Assembly (NCBI RefSeq): GCF_002243645.1
Contig: NZ_CP017704.1
Coordinates: 3,862,001-3,926,000, forward strand
From: Peribacillus simplex NBRC 15720 = DSM 1321
GTDB lineage: Bacteria > Bacillota > Bacilli > Bacillales > DSM-1321
Length of the DNA: 64,000 nucleotides
Direction of reading: 5' to 3'
In this document: positions 52,405-61,443 of the stretch, piece after piece
Position numbering within the stretch: position 1 is the first letter of the stretch
How the letters are laid out: each line of letters opens with the position of its first letter
Notes under the pieces: model-generated
The model's input: only the letters and a program-made list of their open reading frames with translations
Databases searched by the model: none
Told to the model about the DNA's origin: nothing
Made by a program: the position numbers and the translations under genes

Positions 52405-53617
52405 AAAGCTAATTCTGTTCTTGATGTTGATCTGTACTACACTCACCACCGGCTGTTGGGATAAAACAGAGTTAAACGAAATGGCCATCGTCTCGGCAGT
52501 TGGACTCGATAGAAATAAAGAAGGAAAGTTAGTGGGAACTTTCCAAATCATTAATCCAAGCAATGTAGCGGGAGCTCTTCAGGGCGGCGGCGGAACAAAT
52601 CCGCCGATATCCATTTATAGGGCCACCGGAGATAATGTGCTTGAACTGGATAGTCTTGCTTCAACCAAGATTTCACGAGATATGTATTTTGCCCATGCCA
52701 ACCTGATTGTCATAGGTGAGGAGCTAGCAAAAGAAGAGGGCCTCAACGATATTTTCGACGCATTTGAGCGCTCACCGGAATTCAGGGCAACTACGAGGAT
52801 CGTGATTGCCCGGGGTGTGAAAGCAAGGGATATTGTCGAAACGTTAACCGCAATCGATAAGGTATCTGCTGAGAAAGTCATTAAAACGATTGAAACCACT
52901 GAAAAAACCCAGGGGAAAAATATTAGCATCAATCTCCAAGAGGTGATCAAGAATCTGCTTAGTACCGGAAAAGAACCGATAATAAGTGGTTTTACCGTGA
53001 AAGGAAACACAGGTAAAGAGGATAGTATGGAGAATACCATGTCCTCGGATATTGAGGCAAACCCTAATGCAGTAGGGATAGGTGTTTTTAAAGATGGGAA
53101 ATTGATTGACTGGCTGGATGGCGATAAGGCAATAGGATCAATGTGGGTATTGGATAGGATCGAAAGTACCAATTTAAACCTTGATTGGGAGGGAAAAAAA
53201 GACGCAATCACCTATCAGGTTATTCGCCAAAAAACCAACGTCGGAGCAAAATTGGTAAACGGCAAACCGAAAATATCGATAAAGGTCCGTGCAGAAGGCG
53301 ATATCCGGGAGGTGAATGTTCCTTTGAATCTAACCGATACGCATGTTCTGATAGATATTGAAAAGAAGTTAGCGAAAGACGTGAAGAAGGAGATGGAAGT
53401 CGCGATCGTTCGGGCACAGAAAAATAAATCCGATATTTTTGGCTTTGGTGAAATCATGCATGAATCCCACCCTAAAGAATGGAAGAAAATCGAAGAAAAC
53501 TGGGACGATGTTTCTTTTCCTAGGCTCGAAGTAGATGTGCAGGTAGAGACTTTCATTCGCCGTACCGGATTACGCAATAAGCCATTTCTTTCAAATTTAA
53601 AAAAGAAAGATCAATAA
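52394..53617 (+). CDS. Spore germinant receptor C subunit, lipoprotein (GerKC type)
   Basis: A 407-residue Ger(x)C lipoprotein. Signal and lipobox: LICTTLTTGCWDKTELNEM, with the lipidated Cys followed by the family-typical WDK/E-E-L-N. Three domains follow, including DRNKEGKLVGTFQIINPSNV and a C-terminal IKVRAEGDIREV...GFGEIMHESHPKEWKKIEENW. It lies on the outer side of the inner spore membrane. ATG 52394 follows AAAGGTGAAGGCA, inside the end of the A-subunit gene. Confidence 0.92.
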   Translation: MNRKKLILFLMLICTTLTTGCWDKTELNEMAIVSAVGLDRNKEGKLVGTFQIINPSNVAGALQGGGGTNPPISIYRATGDNVLELDSLASTKISRDMYFAHANLIVIGEELAKEEGLNDIFDAFERSPEFRATTRIVIARGVKARDIVETLTAIDKVSAEKVIKTIETTEKTQGKNISINLQEVIKNLLSTGKEPIISGFTVKGNTGKEDSMENTMSSDIEANPNAVGIGVFKDGKLIDWLDGDKAIGSMWVLDRIESTNLNLDWEGKKDAITYQVIRQKTNVGAKLVNGKPKISIKVRAEGDIREVNVPLNLTDTHVLIDIEKKLAKDVKKEMEVAIVRAQKNKSDIFGFGEIMHESHPKEWKKIEENWDDVSFPRLEVDVQVETFIRRTGLRNKPFLSNLKKKDQ

Positions 53618-53638
53618 TGGAAAGGAAGTGGCATCCTC

Positions 53639-54757
53639 ATGGAAAAGGCAAAAATCAGCGGTTACCAGCTGTTCGTCCTTATTTTCCTGTTTGAAATGGG
53701 CAGTGCACTTTTGGTTCCGCTTGCAGGTGAAGCCAAGCAGGCTGCTTGGCTAGTCATCCTTATTGCGATGATAGGCGGATTTTTATTATTTTTCATTTAT
53801 TATGGCCTTTTTCAATACTACCCTGATCAGCTGTTAACAGAGTTTGTAAAACATATATTGGGGAATTTTCTAGGCAGGATTGTAGCTTTTCTATACATCC
53901 TTTATTTCATCTATCTTGCTGCAAGGGTGCTGAGGGATTTCGGAGATACACTGCTTACTTTTGCCTATCCTCATATTCCGTTATTTTTTGCGAACGCTGT
54001 ATTCATTTTAGTCGTGGTGTATACGGTCCGTAAAGGGATAGAAGTATTGGTGAGGACGGGGGAACTATTCTTTGTCTTGGAGAATTTACTTTTAATGACT
54101 TTCATGCTTCTGATTATTGCTTCAGGCATGATCCATTTAAACAACTTAAAACCCATTTTTGAAATCAGCGGGACAGAGATGTTGAAAATGGGTTTCACTA
54201 AAACCGTTTTCTTTCCATTTGGCGAGATCATCGTGTTTTTAATGATTTTTCCTTATTTGAACGAACCTCAGCGACTGAAAAAAATTGGGATAGGGGGCTT
54301 GGCGACAAGCGGTATTTTTCTCGCGATAATAATGGCTGTGAATATTGCTGTACTTGGTGTGGACCTTACAACACGTTCGCAATATCCTCTTCTTACCCTC
54401 ATTCAGTCAATAGAGGTCGCTGGCATTCTTGAACGGCTCGATGTGTACTTCTTGTTTTTGTTGTTGATTGGTGGGTTCATTAAGATAAGTGTATTTACTT
54501 ATGTAGCGGTAACGGGTACGGCGAATATTTTCAATGTTAAACAGCCCTCCAGACTTGCTTACCCTGTTGGCATGGTCATTTTATTGATCTCGATTATTAT
54601 AGCAAGCAGCTATACGGAACATATCTATGAAGGGCTAGATGCCGTACCAAATTACATCCATCTGCCATTTCAGGTGATCATTCCGTTGCTTCTCTTGATC
54701 ATTGCCTTTTTTAAGAATCGAAAAAAAAGGAAGACAAGCAACAAAATAAGTTCTTAA
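53639..54757 (+). CDS. Spore germinant receptor B subunit (GerKB type)
   Basis: A 372-residue, ten-helix protein of the APC superfamily, the putative germinant-binding subunit. It begins EKAKISGYQLFVLIFLFEMG and has the family landmarks AKQAAWLVILIAMIGGF, YILYFIYLAARVLRDFGD and FPFGEIIVFLMIFPYL. It is 21 bases downstream of the C-subunit gene, with GGAAAGGAAGTGGC as ribosome site. The receptor's germinant cannot be told from sequence. Confidence 0.92.
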   Translation: MEKAKISGYQLFVLIFLFEMGSALLVPLAGEAKQAAWLVILIAMIGGFLLFFIYYGLFQYYPDQLLTEFVKHILGNFLGRIVAFLYILYFIYLAARVLRDFGDTLLTFAYPHIPLFFANAVFILVVVYTVRKGIEVLVRTGELFFVLENLLLMTFMLLIIASGMIHLNNLKPIFEISGTEMLKMGFTKTVFFPFGEIIVFLMIFPYLNEPQRLKKIGIGGLATSGIFLAIIMAVNIAVLGVDLTTRSQYPLLTLIQSIEVAGILERLDVYFLFLLLIGGFIKISVFTYVAVTGTANIFNVKQPSRLAYPVGMVILLISIIIASSYTEHIYEGLDAVPNYIHLPFQVIIPLLLLIIAFFKNRKKRKTSNKISS

Positions 54758-54776
54758 AAGGTGGAATTAATGAGAA

Positions 54777-55007
54777 ATGAAAATCTTTGGTATTACAGTT
54801 TTGATCCTAGTCCCTTTAGTGGTCATAACTTTAGGTATGGATATATTATTGGGATTTGATTTGGATAATTCAATAAAGCATGCCTTTAACCCATTTTTGG
54901 TGAAGGATCCCGCTGAACTTATCCTTTTTCTCATTCTTCTTGTATTCCTTGTGTTCAGCTTCTTTTATCGAAAAAAAAAGAAAGGCAACACCAAAGGACA
55001 ACAATGA
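54777..55007 (+). CDS. Small two-helix protein at end of germination operon (D-subunit-like)
   Basis: A 76-residue protein with a hydrophobic N-terminal segment (IFGITVLILVPLVVITLGMDILL), a short loop, a second helix (LILFLILLVFLVFSFFY) and a basic tail (RKKKKGNTKGQQ). Some ger operons carry a small two-helix fourth gene (D-type proteins) that modulates receptor response; position and topology fit. I do not recognise a specific family. It starts at ATG 54777, 12 bases from AGGTGG, 19 bases after the B gene. Confidence 0.65.
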   Translation: MKIFGITVLILVPLVVITLGMDILLGFDLDNSIKHAFNPFLVKDPAELILFLILLVFLVFSFFYRKKKKGNTKGQQ

Positions 55008-55036
55008 TGGTGCAATTCCCCTTGCTGAAATAGAGA

Positions 55037-55066
55037 TGAACTCCGAATATGGGAGTTTGTCTTTTT
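55037..55066 (+). terminator. Probable terminator of the germination operon
   Basis: AACTCC and GGAGTT form a short stem, then TGTCTTTTT. Confidence 0.6.
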
Positions 55067-55177
55067 GCTTTTTTACAACCCCGTAAACCCATTTCATAGT
55101 ATGATGATAAAATGAGCTTATTTTTCAACGGAATGTAAAATCACTCAACAACAAAACCTCGGGAGGAGGACGGCAAT

Positions 55178-58100
55178 TTGGATATCAAATTAAATCAAAA
55201 AATCATAAAAGACATGTGCGGGGCCGTCTCCTTCAAAAGAGGGGAAGCTTTTCATCGTGCCAATAAAGTGACATTTGAAAGTTACCGTCCTGATGGTTGT
55301 GAAGCAACGGTTAAAGGAAAGGAAGACTTCCATGTCACGATTGAAGTGGATGCTGTCGGCGGATTTCAGACGAAATGCAGCTGTCCTACGCTGGCTTCCT
55401 TCCAAAGGGATTGCCAGCATATTGCAGCCGTCCTGCTGTCGGTTTACGACCATCAGCGAGATGGAACGATTCCTGAGGGCCTGCGTGCACACAGTTCTGA
55501 TGCTTCAGCCAATAAGAAGTTGTCGGAGGGTTTGCTGACCCTTTTCGATAATCAGCCTGTACGCAAAAGCGGTCATCAGCGCCACTTTGAAAAAAGAAAG
55601 ATGCTTGAAGCAGAGTTTACGTGTAAACCAGTATGGATGGGAACGGAACAATATATGTTAGGACTGGAAATGAAAATCGGTTCTTTCAATGTGGCGAATG
55701 TCCGGGATTTCCTGAAGCGAGTTAAAGAAGGAAAGCCTGCCCAAGTGTCCCTTTCACTTATATATGACCCGGTATTGCATTGTTTTCAGAATGAAAATGA
55801 TTCAGTGCTTCAGGAGCTCATTACCGTGATATCGGATGAAAAAGTCTATGTTGACGCCCTGACGGGTAAATCTGAATATACATTGGACAATCACTTATTA
55901 CTTTTGCCTCCATCTTCTTTTCGAAGGCTTGTCCCCGTCCTTGAAAGAGCGCCCTTGGTGAAGCTTGCCTATGGTGGCCTTACATTCAATGGCTTTCGTT
56001 TATCAAACGGACCGCTTCCTTTACAGTTTGACTTTACCGAAAGCGAGGGCAAAGGTTATCAACTGAATATTAAAAGGCTGCACGAGATGATTGTCATGAA
56101 TGCATACACATTGGTTCTATTTGAAGGGAAATTGGTTCAGCTCGAAAATGAGGATTTCCAGCGCCTTTCAGAGTTAAAGCAAATGATGGAGGATTCGGGG
56201 ATGAATCAAATTCCAATCCATCATGACCAGCTGGAATTATTCCTGGACAAAGTGGTACCAGGTTTGAAAAGACTCGGTGAAGTCCAGATAGCAAGATCCA
56301 TCACCGAATTGTTTTTGAAGACACCGCTGGTTGCAAAGCTATACTTGGATCGAGTGAAAAACAGGTTGCTTGCGGGGTTGGAATTCATTTATGAAAATAT
56401 CGTAATCAACCCTTTGGAAAAACAGGAATCCAAGGCAGTCTCGATGATTATAAGGGATGTTGAGAAGGAAGCGGAGATACTAAAGCTGATGGAGGATAGC
56501 CAGTTTACCAAGACGGACGGCGGCTATTTCTTGCATAACGAAGAGTTGGAATATGAGTTTTTATACCACATCGTTCCGAAACTCCAAAAGCTGGTACAAA
56601 TCTATGCCACGACGGCTGTAAGAAATCGGATTTCCCGTGGGAATGCTGCACCGCGGATTAGGGTGAAAATTAAAAAAGAACGGACTAATTGGCTCGAATT
56701 CAAATTTGAAATGGATGATATCCCAGATAAACAAATACGTGAGGTCTTAGCAGCGCTTGAAGAAAAAAGGAAGTACTATCGTTTAAGAAATGGATCGCTG
56801 CTTTCCCTTGAAACAAGGGAATACGAGGAAATCAATCGTTTTCTGAATGCACTGCCCGTACAGGATGAAGACCTGGAAAGCACGCTGAACATGCCAATCG
56901 TAAAAGGGCTGCAGCTCCTTGATTCCGTGAATGACAGCCAGACATTCACAATGGAGGAATCATTCCGTCAGTTTTTGGATAATATCAGGAATCCGGGCGC
57001 CTTGGAGTTCATCGTTCCAAATAGTCTAAGCCCGATCTTGCGCGAATATCAAAAAAACGGCTACAAATGGATGAAAATACTTGCCCAATACGGTTTTGGC
57101 GGGATTCTTGCTGATGATATGGGGCTGGGGAAAACATTGCAAAGCATCACGTTCATTTTATCCGAGCTACCTGACATCCGTAAGAAAAGGGTTCCGGCGC
57201 TTATTGTCTGCCCATCATCTTTGACCTACAATTGGCTGAGCGAATTCACTAAATTCGCTCCTGATATACAAGCCGTCGTCGTAGATGGCGACAAGACGGA
57301 AAGGTCGAAGCTGCTTAAGGAAGTGAAGGACGTGGATGTAGTGATCACCTCTTATCCATTGCTCCGGAAAGACATCACGTCGTTTGAAAAAGAGGACTTC
57401 CATACGGTGTTTTTCGATGAGGCACAGGCCTTTAAGAACCCAGTGACACAAACGGCACGAGCGGCCAAGAAGATAAAAGCGGCACATCGCTTCGCGTTGA
57501 CTGGTACGCCTATCGAGAATTCACTAGAAGAGCTCTGGTCCCTTTTCCACGTCGTATTCCCTGAACTATTCATGGGGTTAAAGGAATATAGCAACCTCTC
57601 CAGGAAGCAGATTTCCCGCAGGATCCGTCCATTTTTGCTGCGGAGAATGAAAGAGGACGTACTAGCGGAATTACCGGAAAAAATCGAGTCGCTGGAATCG
57701 ATGGAACTGCTTCCTGATCAGAAGAAACTGTACGGCGCCTATCTGGCGAAGCTGCGGCATGATACGCTGAAACACCTGGACAAGGACACCCTCCGGAAAA
57801 ATCGGATCAGGATCCTCGCTGGCTTGACCCGGCTTCGGCAAATATGCTGTCACCCCGCATTGTTTGTTGACGGGTATAAAGGCAGTTCAGCAAAATATGA
57901 GCAACTGATGCAAATTCTCGAGGAATCGAAGCATTCTGAAAGACGGGTGCTGATTTTCTCGCAATTTACAAAAATGCTTCAAATTATCGGCAGGGATTTG
58001 GCCATGAAGGGACAACCCTTTTTCTACCTGGATGGACAAACCCCATCAAAGGAACGTGTGGAAATCTGCAATCGGTTTAATGCAGGAGAACGGGATATAT

Positions 58101-58399
58101 TCCTCATTTCATTGAAAGCGGGCGGTACGGGTCTCAATCTGACGGGTGCCGATACAGTCATTCTATATGACCTTTGGTGGAATCCGGCAGTTGAAGAACA
58201 AGCTGCGGACCGTGCCCATCGAATGGGGCAGAAGAATGCGGTTCAAGTCATCAAACTTATAGCCCGTGGCACAATCGAAGAAAAAATGAATGAACTTCAA
58301 GAGAAAAAGAGACACCTTATTGAAGAAATCATCGACCCTGGAGACAAGTCGTCATCTGCACTTACTGAAGAGGATATCAGGGAAATCCTGATGATATAA
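55178..58399 (+). CDS. ywqA: SNF2/RapA-family helicase with SWIM zinc finger (YwqA-like)
   Basis: A 1073-residue protein starting at TTG 55178 behind GGGAGGAGGACGGCAA. The SWIM finger KCSCPTLASFQRDCQH is at residues 66-81 (CxC...CxH). A long middle region (150-610) is family-specific. The SNF2 ATPase has QKNGYKWM, Walker A LADDMGLGKTLQS near 644, DEAQAFKN near 746 and TGTPIEN; the C-terminal RecA lobe has LDGQTPSKERVEICNRF, LKAGGTGLNLTGAD and QAADRAHRMGQKNAV. SNF2 enzymes translocate on double-stranded DNA and remodel protein-DNA complexes. The precise role of the bacterial SWIM-SNF2 form is not established. Confidence 0.93.
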   Translation: MDIKLNQKIIKDMCGAVSFKRGEAFHRANKVTFESYRPDGCEATVKGKEDFHVTIEVDAVGGFQTKCSCPTLASFQRDCQHIAAVLLSVYDHQRDGTIPEGLRAHSSDASANKKLSEGLLTLFDNQPVRKSGHQRHFEKRKMLEAEFTCKPVWMGTEQYMLGLEMKIGSFNVANVRDFLKRVKEGKPAQVSLSLIYDPVLHCFQNENDSVLQELITVISDEKVYVDALTGKSEYTLDNHLLLLPPSSFRRLVPVLERAPLVKLAYGGLTFNGFRLSNGPLPLQFDFTESEGKGYQLNIKRLHEMIVMNAYTLVLFEGKLVQLENEDFQRLSELKQMMEDSGMNQIPIHHDQLELFLDKVVPGLKRLGEVQIARSITELFLKTPLVAKLYLDRVKNRLLAGLEFIYENIVINPLEKQESKAVSMIIRDVEKEAEILKLMEDSQFTKTDGGYFLHNEELEYEFLYHIVPKLQKLVQIYATTAVRNRISRGNAAPRIRVKIKKERTNWLEFKFEMDDIPDKQIREVLAALEEKRKYYRLRNGSLLSLETREYEEINRFLNALPVQDEDLESTLNMPIVKGLQLLDSVNDSQTFTMEESFRQFLDNIRNPGALEFIVPNSLSPILREYQKNGYKWMKILAQYGFGGILADDMGLGKTLQSITFILSELPDIRKKRVPALIVCPSSLTYNWLSEFTKFAPDIQAVVVDGDKTERSKLLKEVKDVDVVITSYPLLRKDITSFEKEDFHTVFFDEAQAFKNPVTQTARAAKKIKAAHRFALTGTPIENSLEELWSLFHVVFPELFMGLKEYSNLSRKQISRRIRPFLLRRMKEDVLAELPEKIESLESMELLPDQKKLYGAYLAKLRHDTLKHLDKDTLRKNRIRILAGLTRLRQICCHPALFVDGYKGSSAKYEQLMQILEESKHSERRVLIFSQFTKMLQIIGRDLAMKGQPFFYLDGQTPSKERVEICNRFNAGERDIFLISLKAGGTGLNLTGADTVILYDLWWNPAVEEQAADRAHRMGQKNAVQVIKLIARGTIEEKMNELQEKKRHLIEEIIDPGDKSSSALTEEDIREILMI

Positions 58400-58492
58400 G
58401 GAGAGGGATACGGTTACGCAGACGAGTAGAGCTGAAGGTAACCATAGTTATTAAACATACGGGAACAAGTGATGAATTGTATAGTTAGTTAT

Positions 58493-58530
58493 GGAGCATT
58501 TCTTTGTAATGAGGAATGCTTTTTTTATTT
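58493..58530 (+). terminator. Probable terminator after ywqA
   Basis: AGCATT and AATGCT form a six-base stem with a 14-base loop, followed by TTTTTTTATTTTTT. Confidence 0.6.
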
Positions 58531-58651
58531 TTTAAAATGAAAGGATATTTCAGTAACAATAATAATATAATAAAAAACAACAATGTTTTATTGTAAAACG
58601 ATAAATCGTATGTTAAATTAAATTGACAATAAATAAGTGAGGTGCTTTTTT

Positions 58652-59134
58652 ATGAAACTAGGAACAACACTCTTTTTAAAGATAGCTGTTATTCTTATTG
58701 GAATTCCAGTTCTTGCTTTGTGCATCTTTGTGGTGCCTGAGATAGCGAATTTTGCAGCAGAATTATATCCGGATATGACTTATTTGAAATATCTCATTTT
58801 AATCGATTTGTATGCATCGGCGATACCTTTTTACTTTGCTCTATATCAAGCCTTTAAACTTTTAAGCTATATTGACAAGAACAAAGCTTTCTCGGAATTA
58901 TCTGTAAGAGCTTTAAAGACTATAAAAAATTGTGCAATAACAATCAGTGTCTTGTATGTGGTAGGCATGCCGCTCTTTTATCTCATGGCGGAAATGGACG
59001 ACGCCCCAGGTATCATATTAATCGGAATGGTCGTTATTTTTGCTTCAATGGTGATTGCAGTCTTTGCTGCTGTTCTTCAAAGGCTTTTACAAGAAGCCAT
59101 CGATATAAAATCAGAAAATGACTTAATAGTCTGA
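58652..59134 (+). CDS. yoaS: DUF2975 membrane protein, YoaS-like
   Basis: A 160-residue protein with four helices (about 8-30, 48-70, 95-115, 120-142), starting MKLGTTLFLKIAVILIG. DUF2975 proteins are typically encoded next to a small Cro-type regulator, and here such a gene follows after 10 bases. B. subtilis has the same order yoaS-yozG-yoaT. Function unknown. ATG 58652 is used behind GTGAGGTGCTTTTT; GTG 58637 lies in the ribosome-site region. Confidence 0.85.
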   Translation: MKLGTTLFLKIAVILIGIPVLALCIFVVPEIANFAAELYPDMTYLKYLILIDLYASAIPFYFALYQAFKLLSYIDKNKAFSELSVRALKTIKNCAITISVLYVVGMPLFYLMAEMDDAPGIILIGMVVIFASMVIAVFAAVLQRLLQEAIDIKSENDLIV

Positions 59135-59144
59135 GGTGAATAAC

Positions 59145-59366
59145 TTGGCAATTATAATCAATATTGATGTGATGCTGGCTAAAAGGAAAATGAGTGTTAC
59201 AGAACTTTCTGAGAGGGTTGGAATAACGATGGCTAACCTTTCCATATTGAAAAACGGTAAGGCAAAAGCGATTCGATTAACAACTTTAGAGGCGATTTGT
59301 AAGGCTTTAGAATGTCAACCAGGAGATATTTTAGAATACCGAAATGATGAAGACACCCAAGATTAA
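59145..59366 (+). CDS. yozG: Cro/CI-type helix-turn-helix regulator, YozG-like
   Basis: A 73-residue regulator that is almost entirely one helix-turn-helix domain: NIDVMLAKRKMSVTELSERV, then ITMANLSILKNGKAKAIRLT and ICKALECQPGDILEY. The start is TTG 59145 behind GAGGTGAATAAC. It probably represses its own DUF2975-regulator unit; that is inference from the common gene pair. Confidence 0.87.
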   Translation: MAIIINIDVMLAKRKMSVTELSERVGITMANLSILKNGKAKAIRLTTLEAICKALECQPGDILEYRNDEDTQD

Positions 59367-59407
59367 AAAAGTGGAAAAAGAAAGAGTTCATAAAAGGGGA
59401 GTTACTC

Positions 59408-60235
59408 ATGAATTTAACCATTAAAAAAATGGAGGCACCAATCATGAGAGCACTAAAACAACTCGTTCGTTTTGGTTGGGAGCAGGCCCTATCATGTTTG
59501 TTTCCTGCCGTTATTTTTGCCTCTTTGGCTATTACAAAATTCATTCCGCTTCCCTTCCTGCCGCGGTATGACTGGCTGCTCATCATCTGCCTTCTGATGC
59601 AGTGGTGGATGGTGCGTTCTGGGCTTGAAACAAAGGATGAACTAAAGGTTATCACATTGTTTCACCTTATTGGACTTGCTCTTGAACTTTTCAAGGTACA
59701 TATGGGCTCCTGGACTTATCCAGAGGAAGGATATTTCGAAATTTTTGGAGTGCCTCTGTATAGCGGATTCATGTACGCGAGTGTAGCGAGTTATCTGTGC
59801 CAGGCGTGGAGGAGGTTAAAGGTTGAACTGGTCAAGTGGCCACCTTTTTTGGTCGTTGTATCTCTTGCAGCTGCAATTTATTTGAATTTTTTCACCCATC
59901 ATTATTGGATTGATGTTCGTTGGTGGTTATCTGGACTTGTCATTTTCGTATTTTGGCGATCATGGGTCACATACGAGATTGGTGGAACTCGTTATCGTAT
60001 GCCAATCGCACTTTCATTTGTGCTCATCGGATTTTTTATATGGATAGCCGAAAATATCGCAACGTTCTTTGGAGCTTGGGAATATCCAAACCAAACCGAT
60101 GCATGGAGTCTCGTTCATCTAGGAAAGGTAAGCTCATGGCTATTATTAGTGATTGTTAGCTTTCTTATAGTGGCGACGCTAAAACAGGTTAAGGGGAAAG
60201 GTTCCACCGAGATGGATGCTGGCCATGTTTTATAA
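59408..60235 (+). CDS. yoaT: DUF817 membrane protein, YoaT-like
   Basis: A 275-residue protein with about eight helices. Family phrases are FKVHMGSWTYPEEGYFEIFGVPLYSGFMYAS-type text near residue 100 (VHMGSWTYPEEGYFEIFG, then VPLYSGFMYASVASYL) and FFGAWEYPNQTDAWSLVHL near 225. Two tryptophan-rich GxWxYP segments, each about 120 residues apart, mark an internal repeat. Function unknown. It follows the YozG-like gene by 41 bases behind AAAAGGGGAGTTACTC, so the three genes form one cluster as in B. subtilis. Confidence 0.86.
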   Translation: MNLTIKKMEAPIMRALKQLVRFGWEQALSCLFPAVIFASLAITKFIPLPFLPRYDWLLIICLLMQWWMVRSGLETKDELKVITLFHLIGLALELFKVHMGSWTYPEEGYFEIFGVPLYSGFMYASVASYLCQAWRRLKVELVKWPPFLVVVSLAAAIYLNFFTHHYWIDVRWWLSGLVIFVFWRSWVTYEIGGTRYRMPIALSFVLIGFFIWIAENIATFFGAWEYPNQTDAWSLVHLGKVSSWLLLVIVSFLIVATLKQVKGKGSTEMDAGHVL

Positions 60236-60279
60236 AATGACTTCACTCGCGAAAAATTCTACTTAATTCAAGTTAGGTG

Positions 60280-60315
60280 AAAAGACGGCACATAATGGGT
60301 ATGTGTCGTCTTTGA
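60280..60315. terminator. Terminator between yoaT and the SMR pair
   Basis: AAGACGGCACAT and ATGTGTCGTCTT pair with one G-T pair, with loop AATGGGT. Confidence 0.8.
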
Positions 60316-60409
60316 TTTTCTATGCTTTTATATAAAATAGGTATTGATAACGTAATATCAGGATGGTGTTTGTAATGTGGTGCCATATTCCTTTTCAAGT
60401 GGGACATTC

Positions 60410-60724
60410 CTATGAAACAAGTTTTAATCCCACTGCCGCGCCAAGGACCATGGCTATAAAAACGACCCTTCGCCAATCTTTGGATTCCCCGTATAAGAGC
60501 ATCCCGATTATCGCTCCGCCTGATGCGCCGATCCCTGTCCAGATAGCATAAGCCGTCCCCATCGGCAAGGTTTGCATGGCAAAAGCAAGAAATAAGAAAC
60601 TTGCTCCAAATCCGATGAATAACAGCAGCAAGGATTGCCAATTACGGTCTTTGTGCAATTTATTTATCATCGCAACCCCAAACATTTCAAATAGCCCCGC
60701 TAAGATTAAAGACACCCAAGCCAT
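60410..60724 (-). CDS. ykkD: SMR-family exporter subunit, YkkD-like
   Basis: A 104-residue, four-helix protein: [20 protein letters not shown] with the essential Glu13 in helix 1, then FGASFLFLAFAMQTLPMGTA and the TM3/4 signature AIWTGIGASGGAIIGMLLYGES. SMR proteins work as dimers that exchange small cations for protons. Its ATG overlaps the stop of the partner gene by one base (TAATG). With the partner and a guanidine-I riboswitch it likely forms a guanidinium exporter; in B. subtilis YkkCD is such a paired system. Confidence 0.92.
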   Translation of the reverse strand: MAWVSLILAGLFEMFGVAMINKLHKDRNWQSLLLLFIGFGASFLFLAFAMQTLPMGTAYAIWTGIGASGGAIIGMLLYGESKDWRRVVFIAMVLGAAVGLKLVS

Positions 60725-61065
60725 TAAGATTCATCCCCTTTCTCAGCCTTATCATCAGTCACTAGCTTCAAGCCGATCACCCCTGATAATAAGAGGAGGA
60801 TCAATAGCGTTTTGCTTAGCTTGAAGGATTCCCCAAAGAAAATGATTTCGGAAAAAACGGTCCCGGCCGTACCCATACCGACAAACACGGCATATACCGT
60901 TCCGACAGGAAGCTTCCTGCCAGCCATTATCATCAAGTAAAAACTGATGATGATCGAAATGACCGTTCCAGACCAAGTCCAAAAGTCATCTGCATGTTTT
61001 AAGCCAATCACCCAAAATACTTCAAAAAAAGCTGCAATGAATACTTTAATCCAGTTTGTGCTCAT
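60724..61065 (-). CDS. ykkC: SMR-family exporter subunit, YkkC-like
   Basis: A 113-residue, four-helix protein: [21 protein letters not shown] has the helix-1 Glu, then [20 protein letters not shown] and [21 protein letters not shown], and [17 protein letters not shown] at the end. ATG 61065 is chosen behind GGAGGTGCGATATTTC; an in-frame ATG lies at 61083. Expression is controlled by the riboswitch directly upstream. The substrate is inferred from that riboswitch class. Confidence 0.92.
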   Translation of the reverse strand: MSTNWIKVFIAAFFEVFWVIGLKHADDFWTWSGTVISIIISFYLMIMAGRKLPVGTVYAVFVGMGTAGTVFSEIIFFGESFKLSKTLLILLLLSGVIGLKLVTDDKAEKGDES

Positions 61066-61103
61066 GAAATATCGCACCTCCAATTTTATTCTTTACCAAA
61101 AAA

Positions 61104-61235
61104 ACAAAAAAAGCCCAAGAGATAACCGTTAAACAGTTTCTCCCAGGCTTTTATCCTTCCGTGACACAGCTATGCTGTGAGTTTTCTCTCGGACCAGACC
61201 AGCAATAAGACGCACTGCGGAACCCTAGAAAACCT
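61104..61235 (-). promoter_or_regulatory. Guanidine-I (ykkC/yxkD) riboswitch with terminator
   Basis: Read on the minus strand, the leader contains CTAGGGTTCCG, then GGTCTGGTCCGAGAGAAAAC, CACGGAAGGATAAAAGCC and TGGGAGA, the conserved parts of the ykkC class-I guanidine aptamer in the correct order. AGCCTGGGAGAAAC can pair with GTTATCTCTTGGGCT, followed by T7: the expression-platform terminator at about 61104-61150. Guanidine binding is known to prevent termination. It precedes the ykkC-ykkD-like pair. Confidence 0.94.
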
Positions 61236-61257
61236 TTGACATATGCAATTACCTTTC

Positions 61258-61285
61258 ATTATACATACTTTTTGAACTTACTCAA
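61258..61285 (-). promoter_or_regulatory. Promoter of the riboswitch leader
   Basis: On the minus strand TTGAGT and TATAAT are separated by 16 bases, about 20 bases before the aptamer. Confidence 0.7.
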
Positions 61286-61401
61286 GGTAAAAGTTTAATG
61301 AAAAAAATGGATGGTGAGCTTTTTGCCACTTTAAAAAATCATCAATTAATCATGACCTGTCAATGGAAAAAAAGAACGTAGTCAGTTTCTGTTTTCGGGT
61401 C

Positions 61402-61436
61402 AAAAAAGCCCCGAAATCTTATCCAGGGCTTTTTTG
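61402..61436 (-). terminator. Terminator of the DMT exporter gene
   Basis: AAAAAAGCCC and GGGCTTTTTT flank about 14 bases, just past the end of the minus-strand gene. Confidence 0.85.
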
Positions 61437-61443
61437 ACTTGCT

